From Deinococcus psychrotolerans (GTDB taxonomy: Bacteria; Deinococcota; Deinococci; Deinococcales; Deinococcaceae): a stretch of 64,000 bases of DNA. Position 1 is the stretch's first letter. The number at the start of each line of letters is the position of its first letter. The notes below the pieces were generated by a model that made no database searches, had not been told where the DNA came from, and worked only from the letters and a program-made list of their open reading frames with translations. Positions 26,096 through 34,994 of this stretch are shown here, in pieces. The stretch is taken from contig NZ_CP034185.1 of the NCBI RefSeq assembly GCF_003860465.1, positions 62,001 to 126,000 on the forward strand. The letters run 5' to 3'. The translations under genes were made by a program, and so were the position numbers.

Positions 26096-27478
26096 CTAGT
26101 GAGTGGCCTGAAATACCAAGTAAAATAACCCCAATGCCACGATCACTGTCACCAGCGCAACCGGCGTGCCGTAGCGCATAAATTGCCCAAAGCCCATCGG
26201 GTGCCCTTCGCGGGCGGCGATGTCGGCCACCACAATATTGGCCGACGCACCGATGAGGGTCAAGTTGCCGCCCAAGCACGCGCCGAGGCTCAGCGCCCAC
26301 CACAGCGGATTCATCACCTCGCCCAGCGTGCCTTGCAGCTCTCTGAGCACACTCGCCATGCTGATGGTAAAGGGAATATTGTCCACCAGTCCGCTGATCA
26401 GGGCGCTGGCAAAGCCGACCACCAGAATACCCAGCCCCATGTCGTTGCCGATCAAGTTGGTGAGGCTCGCCGCCACCGTCTCAAAGACGCCGACATGCTC
26501 TAGGCCGCCCACCACGATAAACAAGCCCATGAAAAACAGCAAGGTCGTCCACTCGACTTGCTCAAACAGCTCGACCGGCGTCATGTCAGCGATCAGCATC
26601 AAAAAGGTGCTGGTGGTGAGCGCCACCAGGCCCGCTTCCAGTCCGAAAGGGTGGCCCACGATAAACAGAAACAGCGTGACGGCGAAGACGCCCAGCGCCT
26701 GTTTCATAAGTCTGGGGTCGGTGCGAATGGGCGTTTCGTCGGCCAGCACCGCCCTCAGTTTCTCAGCGCTGCCGGTGCTGCTCATCTCGCCGCGCCAGTG
26801 CATCAGCAGGTGCATCAGCGCGATGCCGATGGCGCTGGCCAGCACCGCGTAAGGCCCGACATTGACCAAAAACTCCCCGAAGCCCTTGCCCGCCACCGAG
26901 CCGATGATGATGTTGGGCGGGTCGCCCACCAGCGTGGCGGTGCCGCCGGTGTTGCTGGCCAAAATCACCGCGATCAAGTAGGGAATAGGTTTGAGGCCCA
27001 GCCGCAGCGCCACCGTCACCACCACCGGAGCCATAAACAGCACGGTGGTCACGTTGTCGAGAAAAGCGCTGAACACGGCGGTCAGCACACTAAAAATCCA
27101 CAGCACCCGCGCCGGATTGCCTTTGGTCAGCACCATCGCCCGCCGCGCCACCACCTCAAAAAAGCCGCTGCGGCTCAGCACATTGACGATGTTCATCATG
27201 CCGAACAGCAAAAAGATGGTGTTGAAATCGATGCTGCCCCAGGCCTGGTCGGGCGTCAGAATACCCAGCACCATCACCAAGCAGGCTCCCAGCAGTGCGG
27301 CCACCGTGCGGTGAACGTATTTTTCGAGCAAGATCATGGCGTAGGTCAGGATAAAGAGGGCCACTGCCAAAGCCGTCAGACTGCCGCCGCTGAGGTGAAT
27401 ACCCAGCAAATCGAGGAGGGTCTGGTGTTCGGTGGTGGGCGGTAAAGCCGCTGAAGCGTGCAAAAGTGTTTCGTGCAT
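26096..27478 (-). CDS. ArsB/NhaD-type ion permease
   Basis: 460 residues, about 11-12 membrane helices. Two inverted halves each hold a conserved motif: FSAFLDNVTTVLFMAPVV with NTGGTATLVGDPPNIIIGS, and ISGLVDNIPFTISMASVL with GGNLTLIGASANIVV. These are the marks of the ion transporter superfamily that includes ArsB, NhaD and CitM. No arsenic genes are near and the partner gene is a CPA1 antiporter, so an NhaD-like Na+/H+ role is more likely than arsenite efflux; this is inference. ATG at 27478 is preferred over a TTG four codons upstream. Confidence 0.88.
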   Translation of the reverse strand: MHETLLHASAALPPTTEHQTLLDLLGIHLSGGSLTALAVALFILTYAMILLEKYVHRTVAALLGACLVMVLGILTPDQAWGSIDFNTIFLLFGMMNIVNVLSRSGFFEVVARRAMVLTKGNPARVLWIFSVLTAVFSAFLDNVTTVLFMAPVVVTVALRLGLKPIPYLIAVILASNTGGTATLVGDPPNIIIGSVAGKGFGEFLVNVGPYAVLASAIGIALMHLLMHWRGEMSSTGSAEKLRAVLADETPIRTDPRLMKQALGVFAVTLFLFIVGHPFGLEAGLVALTTSTFLMLIADMTPVELFEQVEWTTLLFFMGLFIVVGGLEHVGVFETVAASLTNLIGNDMGLGILVVGFASALISGLVDNIPFTISMASVLRELQGTLGEVMNPLWWALSLGACLGGNLTLIGASANIVVADIAAREGHPMGFGQFMRYGTPVALVTVIVALGLFYLVFQATH

Positions 27479-27687
27479 AAGTCCGTCCAAAAAGGAGCCA
27501 GAAGCTCAAAAACGAGAGAGCGGAGAAAAGGGAAGCGGGCAGCTTGTCAAACCGGGACACGAAAGCAGGAGACCGCGTAATTAGCAGTCTCCTCCAAGTC
27601 AGCGTATGGCCGCTGGTGCCGGTCGAGCCAGTTTTCAAAAGTGAGTCTAGCGGAAAATGATGAGCGGGCCTAGACACGGATCACCCG

Positions 27688-28650
27688 CTATTTGATGACG
27701 TAAGGGCGCTCACCTTCCCTGAACTCGTACCACAGCCGCATCAAAATGTCTTGCTCACAGTTGCCGAATTTGCGCCCGTACAAGTTGACGCCGCCCTGGT
27801 GCCGAGCGCCAGACTTGACTCCGATTTTGAGCTGAATCTGCGGCTGGGCCATCAAGTCGAGGGCCGAGAGCGTCACGTCACTGACCTGTTTGCCGTCGAT
27901 GAAACTGCCCTCGCGGTTAACCTTGAAGCGCTTGAGGACGCCGTACTGGCTGTGATTGATCGGCCACCACAGCGGCGTGAGTTTGCCCCGGCTGCCACCA
28001 AAATCCGCCGGACTCGTCCAAGTGCCGATCTCGGTGCCGTTGAGCCAGACCGTAATGTCCGAGGGCCAGTCGAGGTCGTGTTCCGGCGCTTCCGAGCAGA
28101 GTTCAAACGAAACTTCCAATTCAGCCGCTTCGGCTCCGTGCGGCAAGTTGTTGGGAAACTCGTAGCCCAGCGAACCGTGCCGAAACCAGATGATCTGGGC
28201 AAAGACATGTTCCGGCTCAAAAAAGGAGCGCGGGTCATCCACCATGCCGATCAATTTGGACTCGGTGGCCAACCCGCAAGTCGCCGCCACATCCGAAAAG
28301 CGGTAATTGCCGATAGGCATCGAGATTTCCACGACGTTTGGCTGGGCGCTGATGGCCGCGCCGGGAAGCTGAATCAAAATTTCTTCGTAGCGTTTGCTGA
28401 TCAGTTTTTGCCGCCCGCGTGTGCCGGGCATGTACTGAATGTCGAGCAGGCCAGCAGCTTCCAGAAGCTTGAGGTTGAAGTTGACGGTGGAGTGCGGCAA
28501 ACCAATCGCCGCCGTCAGTTCGCTGACGTTCATGGGGCTGTGTGACAGCAGACTCAGCATCGAGAGCCGCGTTTCGCTGTCCACAGCGCGAATGATCGCC
28601 AGCGCCCGCTGCCCTTCTGCCACCAACCTGCGGCTCCCTGCAATCGGCAT
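27688..28650 (-). CDS. ArsR-like winged-helix regulator with large beta-rich C-terminal domain
   Basis: 320 residues. The N-terminal 95 residues are a winged helix of the ArsR type (SETRLSMLSLLSHSPMNVSE, TAAIGLPHSTVNFNLKLLEA, GLLDIQYMPGTRGRQK). Residues 105-320 form a separate domain with many short strands and Trp-rich loops (DITVWLNGTEIGTW, PLWWPINHSQYG), with the look of a jelly-roll sugar-binding fold. That suggests direct binding of a sugar. AGGAGG lies seven bases before the ATG. It diverges from the YtfQRT-YjfF-like importer, so it probably controls that operon and itself: its own promoter carries a dyad. Confidence 0.85.
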   Translation of the reverse strand: MPIAGSRRLVAEGQRALAIIRAVDSETRLSMLSLLSHSPMNVSELTAAIGLPHSTVNFNLKLLEAAGLLDIQYMPGTRGRQKLISKRYEEILIQLPGAAISAQPNVVEISMPIGNYRFSDVAATCGLATESKLIGMVDDPRSFFEPEHVFAQIIWFRHGSLGYEFPNNLPHGAEAAELEVSFELCSEAPEHDLDWPSDITVWLNGTEIGTWTSPADFGGSRGKLTPLWWPINHSQYGVLKRFKVNREGSFIDGKQVSDVTLSALDLMAQPQIQLKIGVKSGARHQGGVNLYGRKFGNCEQDILMRLWYEFREGERPYVIK

Positions 28651-28691
28651 AGCTTTTCCTCCTAAGCCGCAGTCCGGTGTACCTGCGGATA

Positions 28692-28720
28692 CCCACCAAA
28701 CTTACAAGTTTAATGGTGGG
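28692..28720. promoter_or_regulatory. Dyad operator candidate in the ArsR-like regulator promoter
   Basis: CCCACC-AAACTT-AC-AAGTTT-AAT-GGTGGG: a perfect 6-base inner dyad inside a 6-base outer dyad, with three extra bases on one side. It covers the -10 box and spacer of the regulator promoter, so binding there would block it. The bound protein is inferred to be the regulator itself. Confidence 0.55.
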
Positions 28721-28727
28721 AATGCAA
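28699..28727 (-). promoter_or_regulatory. Promoter of the ArsR-like regulator
   Basis: On the minus strand TTGCAT and TAAGTT are 17 bases apart, and the -10 box ends 48 bases before the regulator start. The dyad at 28692-28720 lies on top of it. Confidence 0.55.
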
Positions 28728-28770
28728 GATCGGTTGCTGACAGCACGCCAGAATTCAACTCTATTAAAAA

Positions 28771-28825
28771 GCCTGCTAAGAAGCAAAACTGATGTTTGAG
28801 TGGGCTTCCGAACCCATCAGCAGGC
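28771..28825. other. Structured element in the regulator-importer interval
   Basis: GCCTGCT at 28771 and CTGATG at 28789-28794 pair with CATCAGCAGGC at 28815-28825, giving about 11 pairs interrupted by an 11-base bulge, with a TGGG/CCCA stem inside. No T-run follows. It lies about 85 bases before the importer promoter, so it is either a DNA site or the end of an unknown small transcript. The rest of the interval 28651-29082 holds only the two promoters and a leader. Confidence 0.35.
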
Positions 28826-28909
28826 AGGAATCGGGGCCGCTTTGCTTAACCAATACGGCTCATCAGGATAAGTCAGAAGACGATCAAAGCCTCATTAAGT
28901 CAAAAAAAG

Positions 28910-28938
28910 TTGACATTTTCGGGAGATTTTGGTAACTT
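28910..28938 (+). promoter_or_regulatory. Promoter of the galactofuranose-type importer operon
   Basis: TTGACA (perfect -35) and TAACTT are 17 bases apart. The -10 box ends 144 bases before the binding-protein start, leaving a leader of about 135 bases. Confidence 0.7.
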
Positions 28939-29082
28939 TGCGCTGTTCAATCCCCACAAGTCAAATCAGCTCAAATCAGGCCGCTTTTCTAAAGCGCTCC
29001 TCTCTTTACGGAGCCGTCTCGGCGAACTTCAACCCAACTGGTTTTTTCAGCAGAAGTTGGATTTCGCATGCAAGGGAGAATT

Positions 29083-30051
29083 ATGAAACGACCCGCGAAA
29101 CTCGCCACGTTGGCCCTGGCCCTCGTCACCGGCACCGTCTTGGCCCAAACCATGCTGCCCAAGTTGGCGCAAAAAGCCAGCTACAAAGTCGGCTTTGCCC
29201 AGACCGAGAGCAACAACCCCTGGCGCATTGCCCAGACCAAGAGCATGCAGGACGAAGCCAAGAAACTCGGCCACCAGCTCGTCTACACTGACGCCGCCGG
29301 TTCGACAGCCAAACAAGTCGCCGATATGCGCAGCATGATTGCCCAGAAAGTCGACGCCATTTTCCTTGCACCGCGCGAGGACAAGCCGCTGGCCCCGGTG
29401 GTCGCCGAAGCCCGCAAAGCCGGAATCCCGGTGATTTTGCTCGACCGCAACATTGATCCCGCTCTGTCCAAAGCGGGCACCGATTACGTCACCTTCGTCG
29501 GCTCGGACTTCATCAAAGAAGGCCAGCGGGTCGCCGATTGGCTGATCAAAAACGCGGCAGGCAAGACCAACATCATCGAATTGGAAGGCACCACCGGAGC
29601 CAGCCCCGCCAACGACCGCAAAAAGGGCTTTGACGACGTGATCGCCAAGAATTCCAAGTTCAAGATCGTCGCCAGCCAGAGCGGTAACTTCGCCCGCGAC
29701 ACGGGCCGTCAGGTCGCTGAAACGCTGCTGCAAGCCCACCCTGAAGCCAATGTCATTTACGCCCACAACGACGAAATGGCCATCGGCGCGGTCTCGGCGA
29801 TTCAAGCTGCGGGCAAGGTACCCGGCAAAGACATCTTGGTGCTGTCGATTGACGGCGGTAAAGAAGCGGTGCAGATGGTCGTGGACGGCAAGATCAACTA
29901 CGTCGTGGAGTGCAACCCGCGCTTTGGCCCCAAGGCGTTTGCCACCCTCAAAGACTACGCGGCAGGCAAGAAACTCCCGGCCAAGATCATCAACGCTGAC
30001 CGCGACTACACGCCGCAATCCGCCAAAGCGGGACTCGCCAGCGCGTACTGA
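29083..30051 (+). CDS. ytfQ: Sugar-binding protein, YtfQ-type (galactofuranose ABC importer)
   Basis: 322 residues. Signal peptide 1-22 (ALALVTGTVLAQ), then a periplasmic-binding-protein fold of the ribose/galactose cluster. The sequence follows E. coli YtfQ closely along its length: YKVGFAQTESNNPWRIAQT, VDAIFLAPREDKPL, VILLDRNIDPA, IIELEGTTGASPANDRKKGF, VIYAHNDEMAIGAVSAIQAA and DILVLSIDGGKEA. YtfQ binds galactofuranose and related galactose. ATG at 29083 has GGGAG five bases upstream; the frame is open five codons earlier. It heads the operon; a hairpin after its stop suggests it is made in excess over the membrane parts. Ribose-type specificity cannot be fully ruled out. Confidence 0.88.
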   Translation: MKRPAKLATLALALVTGTVLAQTMLPKLAQKASYKVGFAQTESNNPWRIAQTKSMQDEAKKLGHQLVYTDAAGSTAKQVADMRSMIAQKVDAIFLAPREDKPLAPVVAEARKAGIPVILLDRNIDPALSKAGTDYVTFVGSDFIKEGQRVADWLIKNAAGKTNIIELEGTTGASPANDRKKGFDDVIAKNSKFKIVASQSGNFARDTGRQVAETLLQAHPEANVIYAHNDEMAIGAVSAIQAAGKVPGKDILVLSIDGGKEAVQMVVDGKINYVVECNPRFGPKAFATLKDYAAGKKLPAKIINADRDYTPQSAKAGLASAY

Positions 30052-30075
30052 GTTTTTAGGGTTCTGAGTGCTTTG

Positions 30076-30109
30076 CTGCGTCACGCCTTGCCCGCGTGAC
30101 GCAGTTTTT
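30076..30109 (+). terminator. Terminator-like hairpin between binding-protein and ATPase genes
   Basis: CTGCGTCACGC at 30076-30086 pairs with GCGTGACGCAG at 30094-30104, a perfect 11-base stem with a 7-base loop, followed by TTTTT. As an intrinsic terminator inside the operon it would lower expression of the ATPase and permeases relative to the binding protein. Confidence 0.8.
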
Positions 30110-30133
30110 GCTGAAACCCTTTCCAGAAAAACC

Positions 30134-30162
30134 TTGCTAGAACAAAATTTCTGAAATAAATC
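30134..30162 (+). promoter_or_regulatory. Candidate internal promoter before the ATPase gene
   Basis: TTGCTA and TAAATC lie 17 bases apart, downstream of the terminator-like hairpin and about 118 bases before the ATPase start. It could supply a basal level of the transporter ATPase and permeases. Confidence 0.35.
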
Positions 30163-30279
30163 CGCCGGTTTGGCTGTCTGAATAGAGGGCACAATGAATC
30201 AAGCGCACAGTGAACGGGCCGCGCCACTCCGCTTTCTTTCCTCAACGTCCTTCCAAATCAATTTCAAGGAGAAGCGCCT

Positions 30280-31875
30280 TTGACTGCTGCCCCTTCTGTT
30301 TCTTCGGCTCCGACTGGCAAGCTGCTGCTCGATATGCAAAACATTCAAAAAGCCTTCGCGGGTATCAAAGCCCTTGACAACGCCTCCCTGAGCATCGCTG
30401 GCGGCGAGGTTCACGCCCTGATCGGCCAGAACGGTGCCGGCAAAAGCACCCTCATCAAAGTGCTGACCGGCGCTTACCGGCGCGACGGCGGCAGCATTAC
30501 CTTCGCGGGCGCGGCGGTAGATTTTGCCTCACCCCTGGCGGCCCAGCGCGGCGGCATCGCCACCATTTATCAGGAAGTCAATCTGGTGCCGCTGCGGAGT
30601 GTGGCCGAGAATATTTTTCTGGGCCGTGAACCGAAGCGTTTTGGCCTGATTCAGTGGCCCGCCATGAACGCCGAGGCCGCCCGCCTGCTCACGGAGTTGG
30701 GCATTGAGCTGGATGTCAGAAGACCGCTGGGCAGTTTCAGCACTGCCATTCAGCAGATGGTGGCGCTGGCCCGCGCCGTTTCTATTCAGGCTCAACTGGT
30801 CATCATGGACGAGCCGACCAGCAGCCTCAACGAGCGCGAGGTCGAAACTTTGTTCGGGGTGATTCGCGGCCTCAAACAAAGGGGCGTCTCGGTGATCTTC
30901 GTCTCTCACCGCTTAGATGAACTCTACGCAGTATGCGACCGCATCACGGTGATGCGCGACGGGCGCACCGTCTTCGCCGGAAATATGAGCGACATCAGCC
31001 GCTTGCAACTCGTGGAGCAGATGCTGGGCCGCGAGATCAAGAATGTCGGAGCGCAGACCGGCTTCGTACGGAGTGAGACTAGCAAGGCGGCGCGTCCCCT
31101 GTTGTCGGCCAGCAGCGTCGTGCGCGGCACCCGGCTCTCGGGCGCGTCGGTGGAAGTTGGGGAGGGTGAGGTGGTGGGCCTGGCAGGTCTGCTCGGTTCG
31201 GGCCGCAGCGAACTGGCCCGCGTGATTTTCGGGGCCGATCAGGCAGACGGGGGAGAAGTACGCTTCGCGGGGCAGCCGATCCACTTCCGCAGCCCCAGCG
31301 AGGCGATTAAAGCGGGTCTGGGCTTTTGCAGCGAAGACCGCAAGGGCGAGGGCATCGTGCCGGAACTCAGCGTGCGCGAGAACCTGACTTTGGCTTTGCT
31401 GCCGCGCTTATCGAAAGCGGGCGTGGTCAACACCCAGCAGCAGGCCGAGGTCGTCGAGCGCTTCATTGCCCAGCTCGGCATCAAAACCAGCGACCCGGAT
31501 CAGCCGATCCGCGAATTGTCAGGCGGCAACCAGCAAAAAGTGCTGCTGGCCCGCTGGCTGGCCATGAACCCCAAATTGCTGATTTTGGACGAACCGACAC
31601 GCGGCATCGACGTGGGCGCGAAAGCCGAGATTCAGCGCCTCATCGGTGAGCTGGCCCAAGAGGGTCTAGGGGTGCTGATGATTTCCAGCGAACTTGAGGA
31701 ACTGATCGAGGGCTGCCAGCACGTCACGGTGCTGCGCGACGGCAAAACGGTAGCGAACTTATCGGGCGGGAGCATCACCGAACCGCAACTGCTGCACGCC
31801 ATGGCGCAGGGCCTGGAGCCGGAAGACGCGCCCAAACCGCCCACCCAGCCTCCAACTCAGTCGGTGGTCGCGTGA
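30280..31875 (+). CDS. ytfR: Sugar ABC importer ATPase, two-domain, YtfR-type
   Basis: 531 residues with two ABC domains, as in RbsA/YtfR. The first has Walker [11 protein letters not shown], Walker B LVIMDEPTSSL and a weak signature (LGSFSTAIQQMVALARA). The second has a modified P-loop GLLGSGRSELARV, signature LSGGNQQKVLLARWL and LLILDEPTRGIDVGAKAEI. The uneven halves are normal for this class. The start is TTG with AAGGAG nine bases upstream. The C-terminus is Pro-rich. Its stop overlaps the start of the first permease by four bases (GTGA). Confidence 0.92.
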   Translation: MTAAPSVSSAPTGKLLLDMQNIQKAFAGIKALDNASLSIAGGEVHALIGQNGAGKSTLIKVLTGAYRRDGGSITFAGAAVDFASPLAAQRGGIATIYQEVNLVPLRSVAENIFLGREPKRFGLIQWPAMNAEAARLLTELGIELDVRRPLGSFSTAIQQMVALARAVSIQAQLVIMDEPTSSLNEREVETLFGVIRGLKQRGVSVIFVSHRLDELYAVCDRITVMRDGRTVFAGNMSDISRLQLVEQMLGREIKNVGAQTGFVRSETSKAARPLLSASSVVRGTRLSGASVEVGEGEVVGLAGLLGSGRSELARVIFGADQADGGEVRFAGQPIHFRSPSEAIKAGLGFCSEDRKGEGIVPELSVRENLTLALLPRLSKAGVVNTQQQAEVVERFIAQLGIKTSDPDQPIRELSGGNQQKVLLARWLAMNPKLLILDEPTRGIDVGAKAEIQRLIGELAQEGLGVLMISSELEELIEGCQHVTVLRDGKTVANLSGGSITEPQLLHAMAQGLEPEDAPKPPTQPPTQSVVA

Positions 31876-32867
31876 GCGCGGCCCGCTCCATGCGGGGCAG
31901 CAGCGGCTGGCAAGGCCTGCTGGCCGACCTCAAGCAGGTGCGGGCCAGCATCCTGATTCTGGCAGCGCTGCTCATTTTCAACGCCTTCTTCACGCCTTAC
32001 TTTCTGAGTGTGCAGACCCTCAACGTCAATTTGACGCAGGTGGCCACCATTATCATCGTGGCGATGGGCATGACATTGGTGATCGCCACCGGCGGCGTTG
32101 ACCTTTCGGTGGGATCATTGATGGCCATCAGCGGCGTGCTGGCTCCACTGATTTTCCTCAGTCCGGCCTTCGCCAACTTGCAGTGGCTGGGCATCCTGCT
32201 GGCCTTCATCCTGCCGGTGCTGGTGGCCGGAGCGTTCGGCCTGCTCAACGGCCTGTTTGTGACTCGGCTCAAGCTCCAGCCGATTGTCGCCACGCTGGTG
32301 CTGTATATCGCCGGACGCGGCATCGCGCAGGTCATCACCAACGGGCAGCTTCAGAGCTTCAGCACGCCCGCTTTTACCTACATCGGGCTGGGCCGCCCCT
32401 TCGGGATTCCCTTTCAGGTCATCTTGATGCTGATCATCGTGGCGGTAACGTACTGGGTGGTCAAGCGCACGGTATTTGGCCGCTCGGTTCTGGCTGTTGG
32501 CGGTAACGAAACGGCGGCGGGGCTGTCGGGCATTCCGGTCTCAAAGGTCAAGCTGTGGGTATACAGCATCAGCGGGCTGCTTTCCGGTATCGCCGGGCTG
32601 ATCGTCATCGCCATCAACTCCAGTTCGGACGCCAATCAGGTCGGGCAGAACATGGAACTCGACGCCATCGCGGCGGTGGCGGTGGGCGGCACGCTCCTCT
32701 CCGGCGGCAAAGCGCAGGTACTGGGAACGCTGTTCGGGGCGCTGATTATTCAACTGATCCGCTTTACCTTGCTGGCCAAAGGTGTGCCGGACGCCGCCGC
32801 GCTGGTGGTCAAGGCCGCCATTATCGTCGTCGCGGTGGCTTTGCAGCAGCGCCGCCGGAGGGAATGA
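31872..32867 (+). CDS. ytfT: Sugar ABC permease, YtfT-type
   Basis: 331 residues with 8-10 membrane helices of the ribose-type permease family. Conserved blocks are GMTLVIATGGVDLSVGSLMA, the loop FGRSVLAVGGNETAAGLSGI that contacts the ATPase, and the end DAIAAVAVGGTLLSGGKAQV. It pairs with the second permease to form a heterodimeric channel, as YtfT and YjfF do. GTG start overlapping the ATPase stop. Confidence 0.9.
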   Translation: MSAARSMRGSSGWQGLLADLKQVRASILILAALLIFNAFFTPYFLSVQTLNVNLTQVATIIIVAMGMTLVIATGGVDLSVGSLMAISGVLAPLIFLSPAFANLQWLGILLAFILPVLVAGAFGLLNGLFVTRLKLQPIVATLVLYIAGRGIAQVITNGQLQSFSTPAFTYIGLGRPFGIPFQVILMLIIVAVTYWVVKRTVFGRSVLAVGGNETAAGLSGIPVSKVKLWVYSISGLLSGIAGLIVIAINSSSDANQVGQNMELDAIAAVAVGGTLLSGGKAQVLGTLFGALIIQLIRFTLLAKGVPDAAALVVKAAIIVVAVALQQRRRRE

Positions 32868-33875
32868 ATGTTGTCCACTGACCGCAAAGCCGCCCGCGCC
32901 AACCCTGGGCGCACCCAACTGCTGAGCGCTCTGAGTCAGTACGGGGTGCTGGCCACCCTGATTTTGCTGATTGTTTTTGGGGCGCTGCGCTACACCGGCT
33001 TTATGAGCGAGTACAATTTCTCCACTTTTTTGCGCTACAACTCGATGTTCGGCCTCATCTCGCTGGGCATGTGTTTCGTGATCATCACTGGCGGCATCGA
33101 CCTCTCGGTGGGCAGCGTGGTGGCGATGTCGAGCGTGGTGGCGGCGCTGCTGAGCCCTTACGGCGTGGTCGTGGCGGTACTGGGCGCGGTGGCAGCAGGC
33201 GGTCTGGTGGGCCTGATCAACGGGCTGGTGATCACTCGCCTCAACATCCAGCCGTTCATCACCACGCTAGCCACTTTGCTGGGAGCGCGGGGGATGGCGC
33301 TGCTGCTGGCCCGCAACCAAAGCGGGGTGGGCATCGACCCCGGCAACACCGCCCTGACATGGCTGGGGCAGGGCGACTTTTTACGGCTGCCGGTGCCAGG
33401 CGTGATTATGATTATTGCCTTTGTGATCGGCGGCATTGCCCTGCGCTCGTCACCGTTTGGCCGCCACGCGCTGGCCATCGGCGGCGGCGAGGACGCCAGC
33501 AAGCTGATGGGCCTGAACGTGGGCCGCATCAAGCTGGGCGTTTATGTGCTGTCGGGGGCGCTGGCAGGCTTAGCAGGCATGATTCTGGCAGCTCAACTCG
33601 GCGCGGGGCAGCCCACCGAGGGACTGGGCTGGGAACTCTCGGCGATTGCCGGCGTGGTGGTCGGCGGCACGCTGCTGACCGGCGGAGTGGGCAGCGTTTG
33701 GTCAACCTTGGTCGGCGCGATGCTGCTGGGCCTCATTTTCAACATCCTCAATTTTGAAAACGGCAAGGGCATCATCTCGCTCTCGCCCTACTGGCAAAGC
33801 GTGATTCGCGGCGGTTTTCTCTTGCTGGTAGTGGTCTTGCAAAGTCGTCTGGGGCGGCAAGAAGGCAAAGGTTAG
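32868..33875 (+). CDS. yjfF: Sugar ABC permease, YjfF-type
   Basis: 335 residues, same family as the gene before it: MCFVIITGGIDLSVGSVVAM, LNIQPFITTLATLLGARGMA, FGRHALAIGGGEDASKLMGL and IAGVVVGGTLLTGGVGSVWS. ATG begins directly after the TGA of the first permease (TGAATG), so translation is coupled. The set binding protein, double ATPase and two distinct permeases is the layout of ytfQRT-yjfF and is less usual for ribose importers, which have one permease. Confidence 0.9.
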   Translation: MLSTDRKAARANPGRTQLLSALSQYGVLATLILLIVFGALRYTGFMSEYNFSTFLRYNSMFGLISLGMCFVIITGGIDLSVGSVVAMSSVVAALLSPYGVVVAVLGAVAAGGLVGLINGLVITRLNIQPFITTLATLLGARGMALLLARNQSGVGIDPGNTALTWLGQGDFLRLPVPGVIMIIAFVIGGIALRSSPFGRHALAIGGGEDASKLMGLNVGRIKLGVYVLSGALAGLAGMILAAQLGAGQPTEGLGWELSAIAGVVVGGTLLTGGVGSVWSTLVGAMLLGLIFNILNFENGKGIISLSPYWQSVIRGGFLLLVVVLQSRLGRQEGKG

Positions 33876-33944
33876 CCGAGTTTGCCGCTGTTCTGGGCGC
33901 AAAATACCCTCTTGCCGCGCCCGACTTGTTACTCTGCTGCATAG

Positions 33945-34994
33945 ATGAACCTCGACCTATCAGCTATCGTGACCAAGCTTCAAGGCATGGCGCAGAGTGT
34001 CTTACTGATTATCCCCAACCTCTTGATTGGGGTTGTTCTTTTTTTGGTGTTCATGTTTATCGCCCGGCTGGTTCGCAACGCGGTGGTGTCTGTGGCCGAG
34101 CGGGCCGGACAACCCAGAGGCATTGCGCTGGTTTTTTCGCGGATTGCTTCTTGGGTGGTGCTGGGCATCGGCTTGCTGGTGGCGCTGACCATTATTTTCC
34201 CCGCACTGACGGCGGCCTCACTGTTTGGAGCGCTGGGGGTCAGCGGCGTGGCCATCGGCTTTGCCTTCAAAGACATTTTTCAAAATCTCCTGGCAGGCAT
34301 CTTGATTCTCATTACCCGCCCCTTCCGCATTGGCGACCAGATCGTGACCGGCGGCAGTGAAGGCACCGTGGAAGACATTCAGGTGCGGGCCACCTTGCTG
34401 CGGACTTATGACAACCGCCTGGTGGTGGTGCCCAATTCAGATTTGTATACCAACCGCGTCACGGTCAATACCGCTTACGACAACCGCCGCCTGAGCGTCT
34501 CGGTAGGTATCGGCTACGGCGACGATATTGCACAGGCCAAAAAACTGATTCTTGACACCATCGGCAAGATTGACGACGTGCTCAAAGACCCCGCACCGAG
34601 CGTGTTGGTGGACAGTTTGGGCGATTATTCGGTCAATTTGAATATCCGGTTTTGGGTCGATCCGCCCAAGCGGGGCGAAGTGGTGGAAGCCCAAGATCAG
34701 GTGCTGGAGCAGCTCAAGAGCGTGCTGATCGCGGCGGGAATAGACTTGCCGATGCCCACCCAGCAAATTCTCTTTCACGACCAAACCGAAACGGTGGACG
34801 GCGACCGCGCCAGGCAGCGCGAAGGTTGGCCCGCCCGCAAAGACAACCCCGAGTCTCGCCAGCAGCTCGAACTTGAGGATAAGCGGAGCGCCAAAGCGTC
34901 AGCGGGCCAATCGCCGCCCAGCCCCCAACAAACGGATCTCCAAAAGCCTGATCTCCAAAATACAGGTCAAAGCAGCACAGAGCCCTCGGCGTGA
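33945..34994 (+). CDS. MscS-family mechanosensitive channel
   Basis: 349 residues. Three N-terminal membrane helices (about 20-42, 62-85, 88-112), the last being the pore helix with Gly/Ala packing (SLFGALGVSGVAIGFAFKDI, FQNLLAGILILITRPFRIGD). Then the beta domain (VEDIQVRATLLRTYDNRLVV, VPNSDLYTNRVTVNT) and the alpha/beta vestibule domain to about residue 275. The last 65 residues are a polar Gln/Ser/Pro tail absent in E. coli MscS. It releases solutes on hypo-osmotic shock. No ribosome site is seen; TACTCT lies nine bases before the ATG. The stop overlaps the DUF2254 gene start. Confidence 0.92.
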   Translation: MNLDLSAIVTKLQGMAQSVLLIIPNLLIGVVLFLVFMFIARLVRNAVVSVAERAGQPRGIALVFSRIASWVVLGIGLLVALTIIFPALTAASLFGALGVSGVAIGFAFKDIFQNLLAGILILITRPFRIGDQIVTGGSEGTVEDIQVRATLLRTYDNRLVVVPNSDLYTNRVTVNTAYDNRRLSVSVGIGYGDDIAQAKKLILDTIGKIDDVLKDPAPSVLVDSLGDYSVNLNIRFWVDPPKRGEVVEAQDQVLEQLKSVLIAAGIDLPMPTQQILFHDQTETVDGDRARQREGWPARKDNPESRQQLELEDKRSAKASAGQSPPSPQQTDLQKPDLQNTGQSSTEPSA

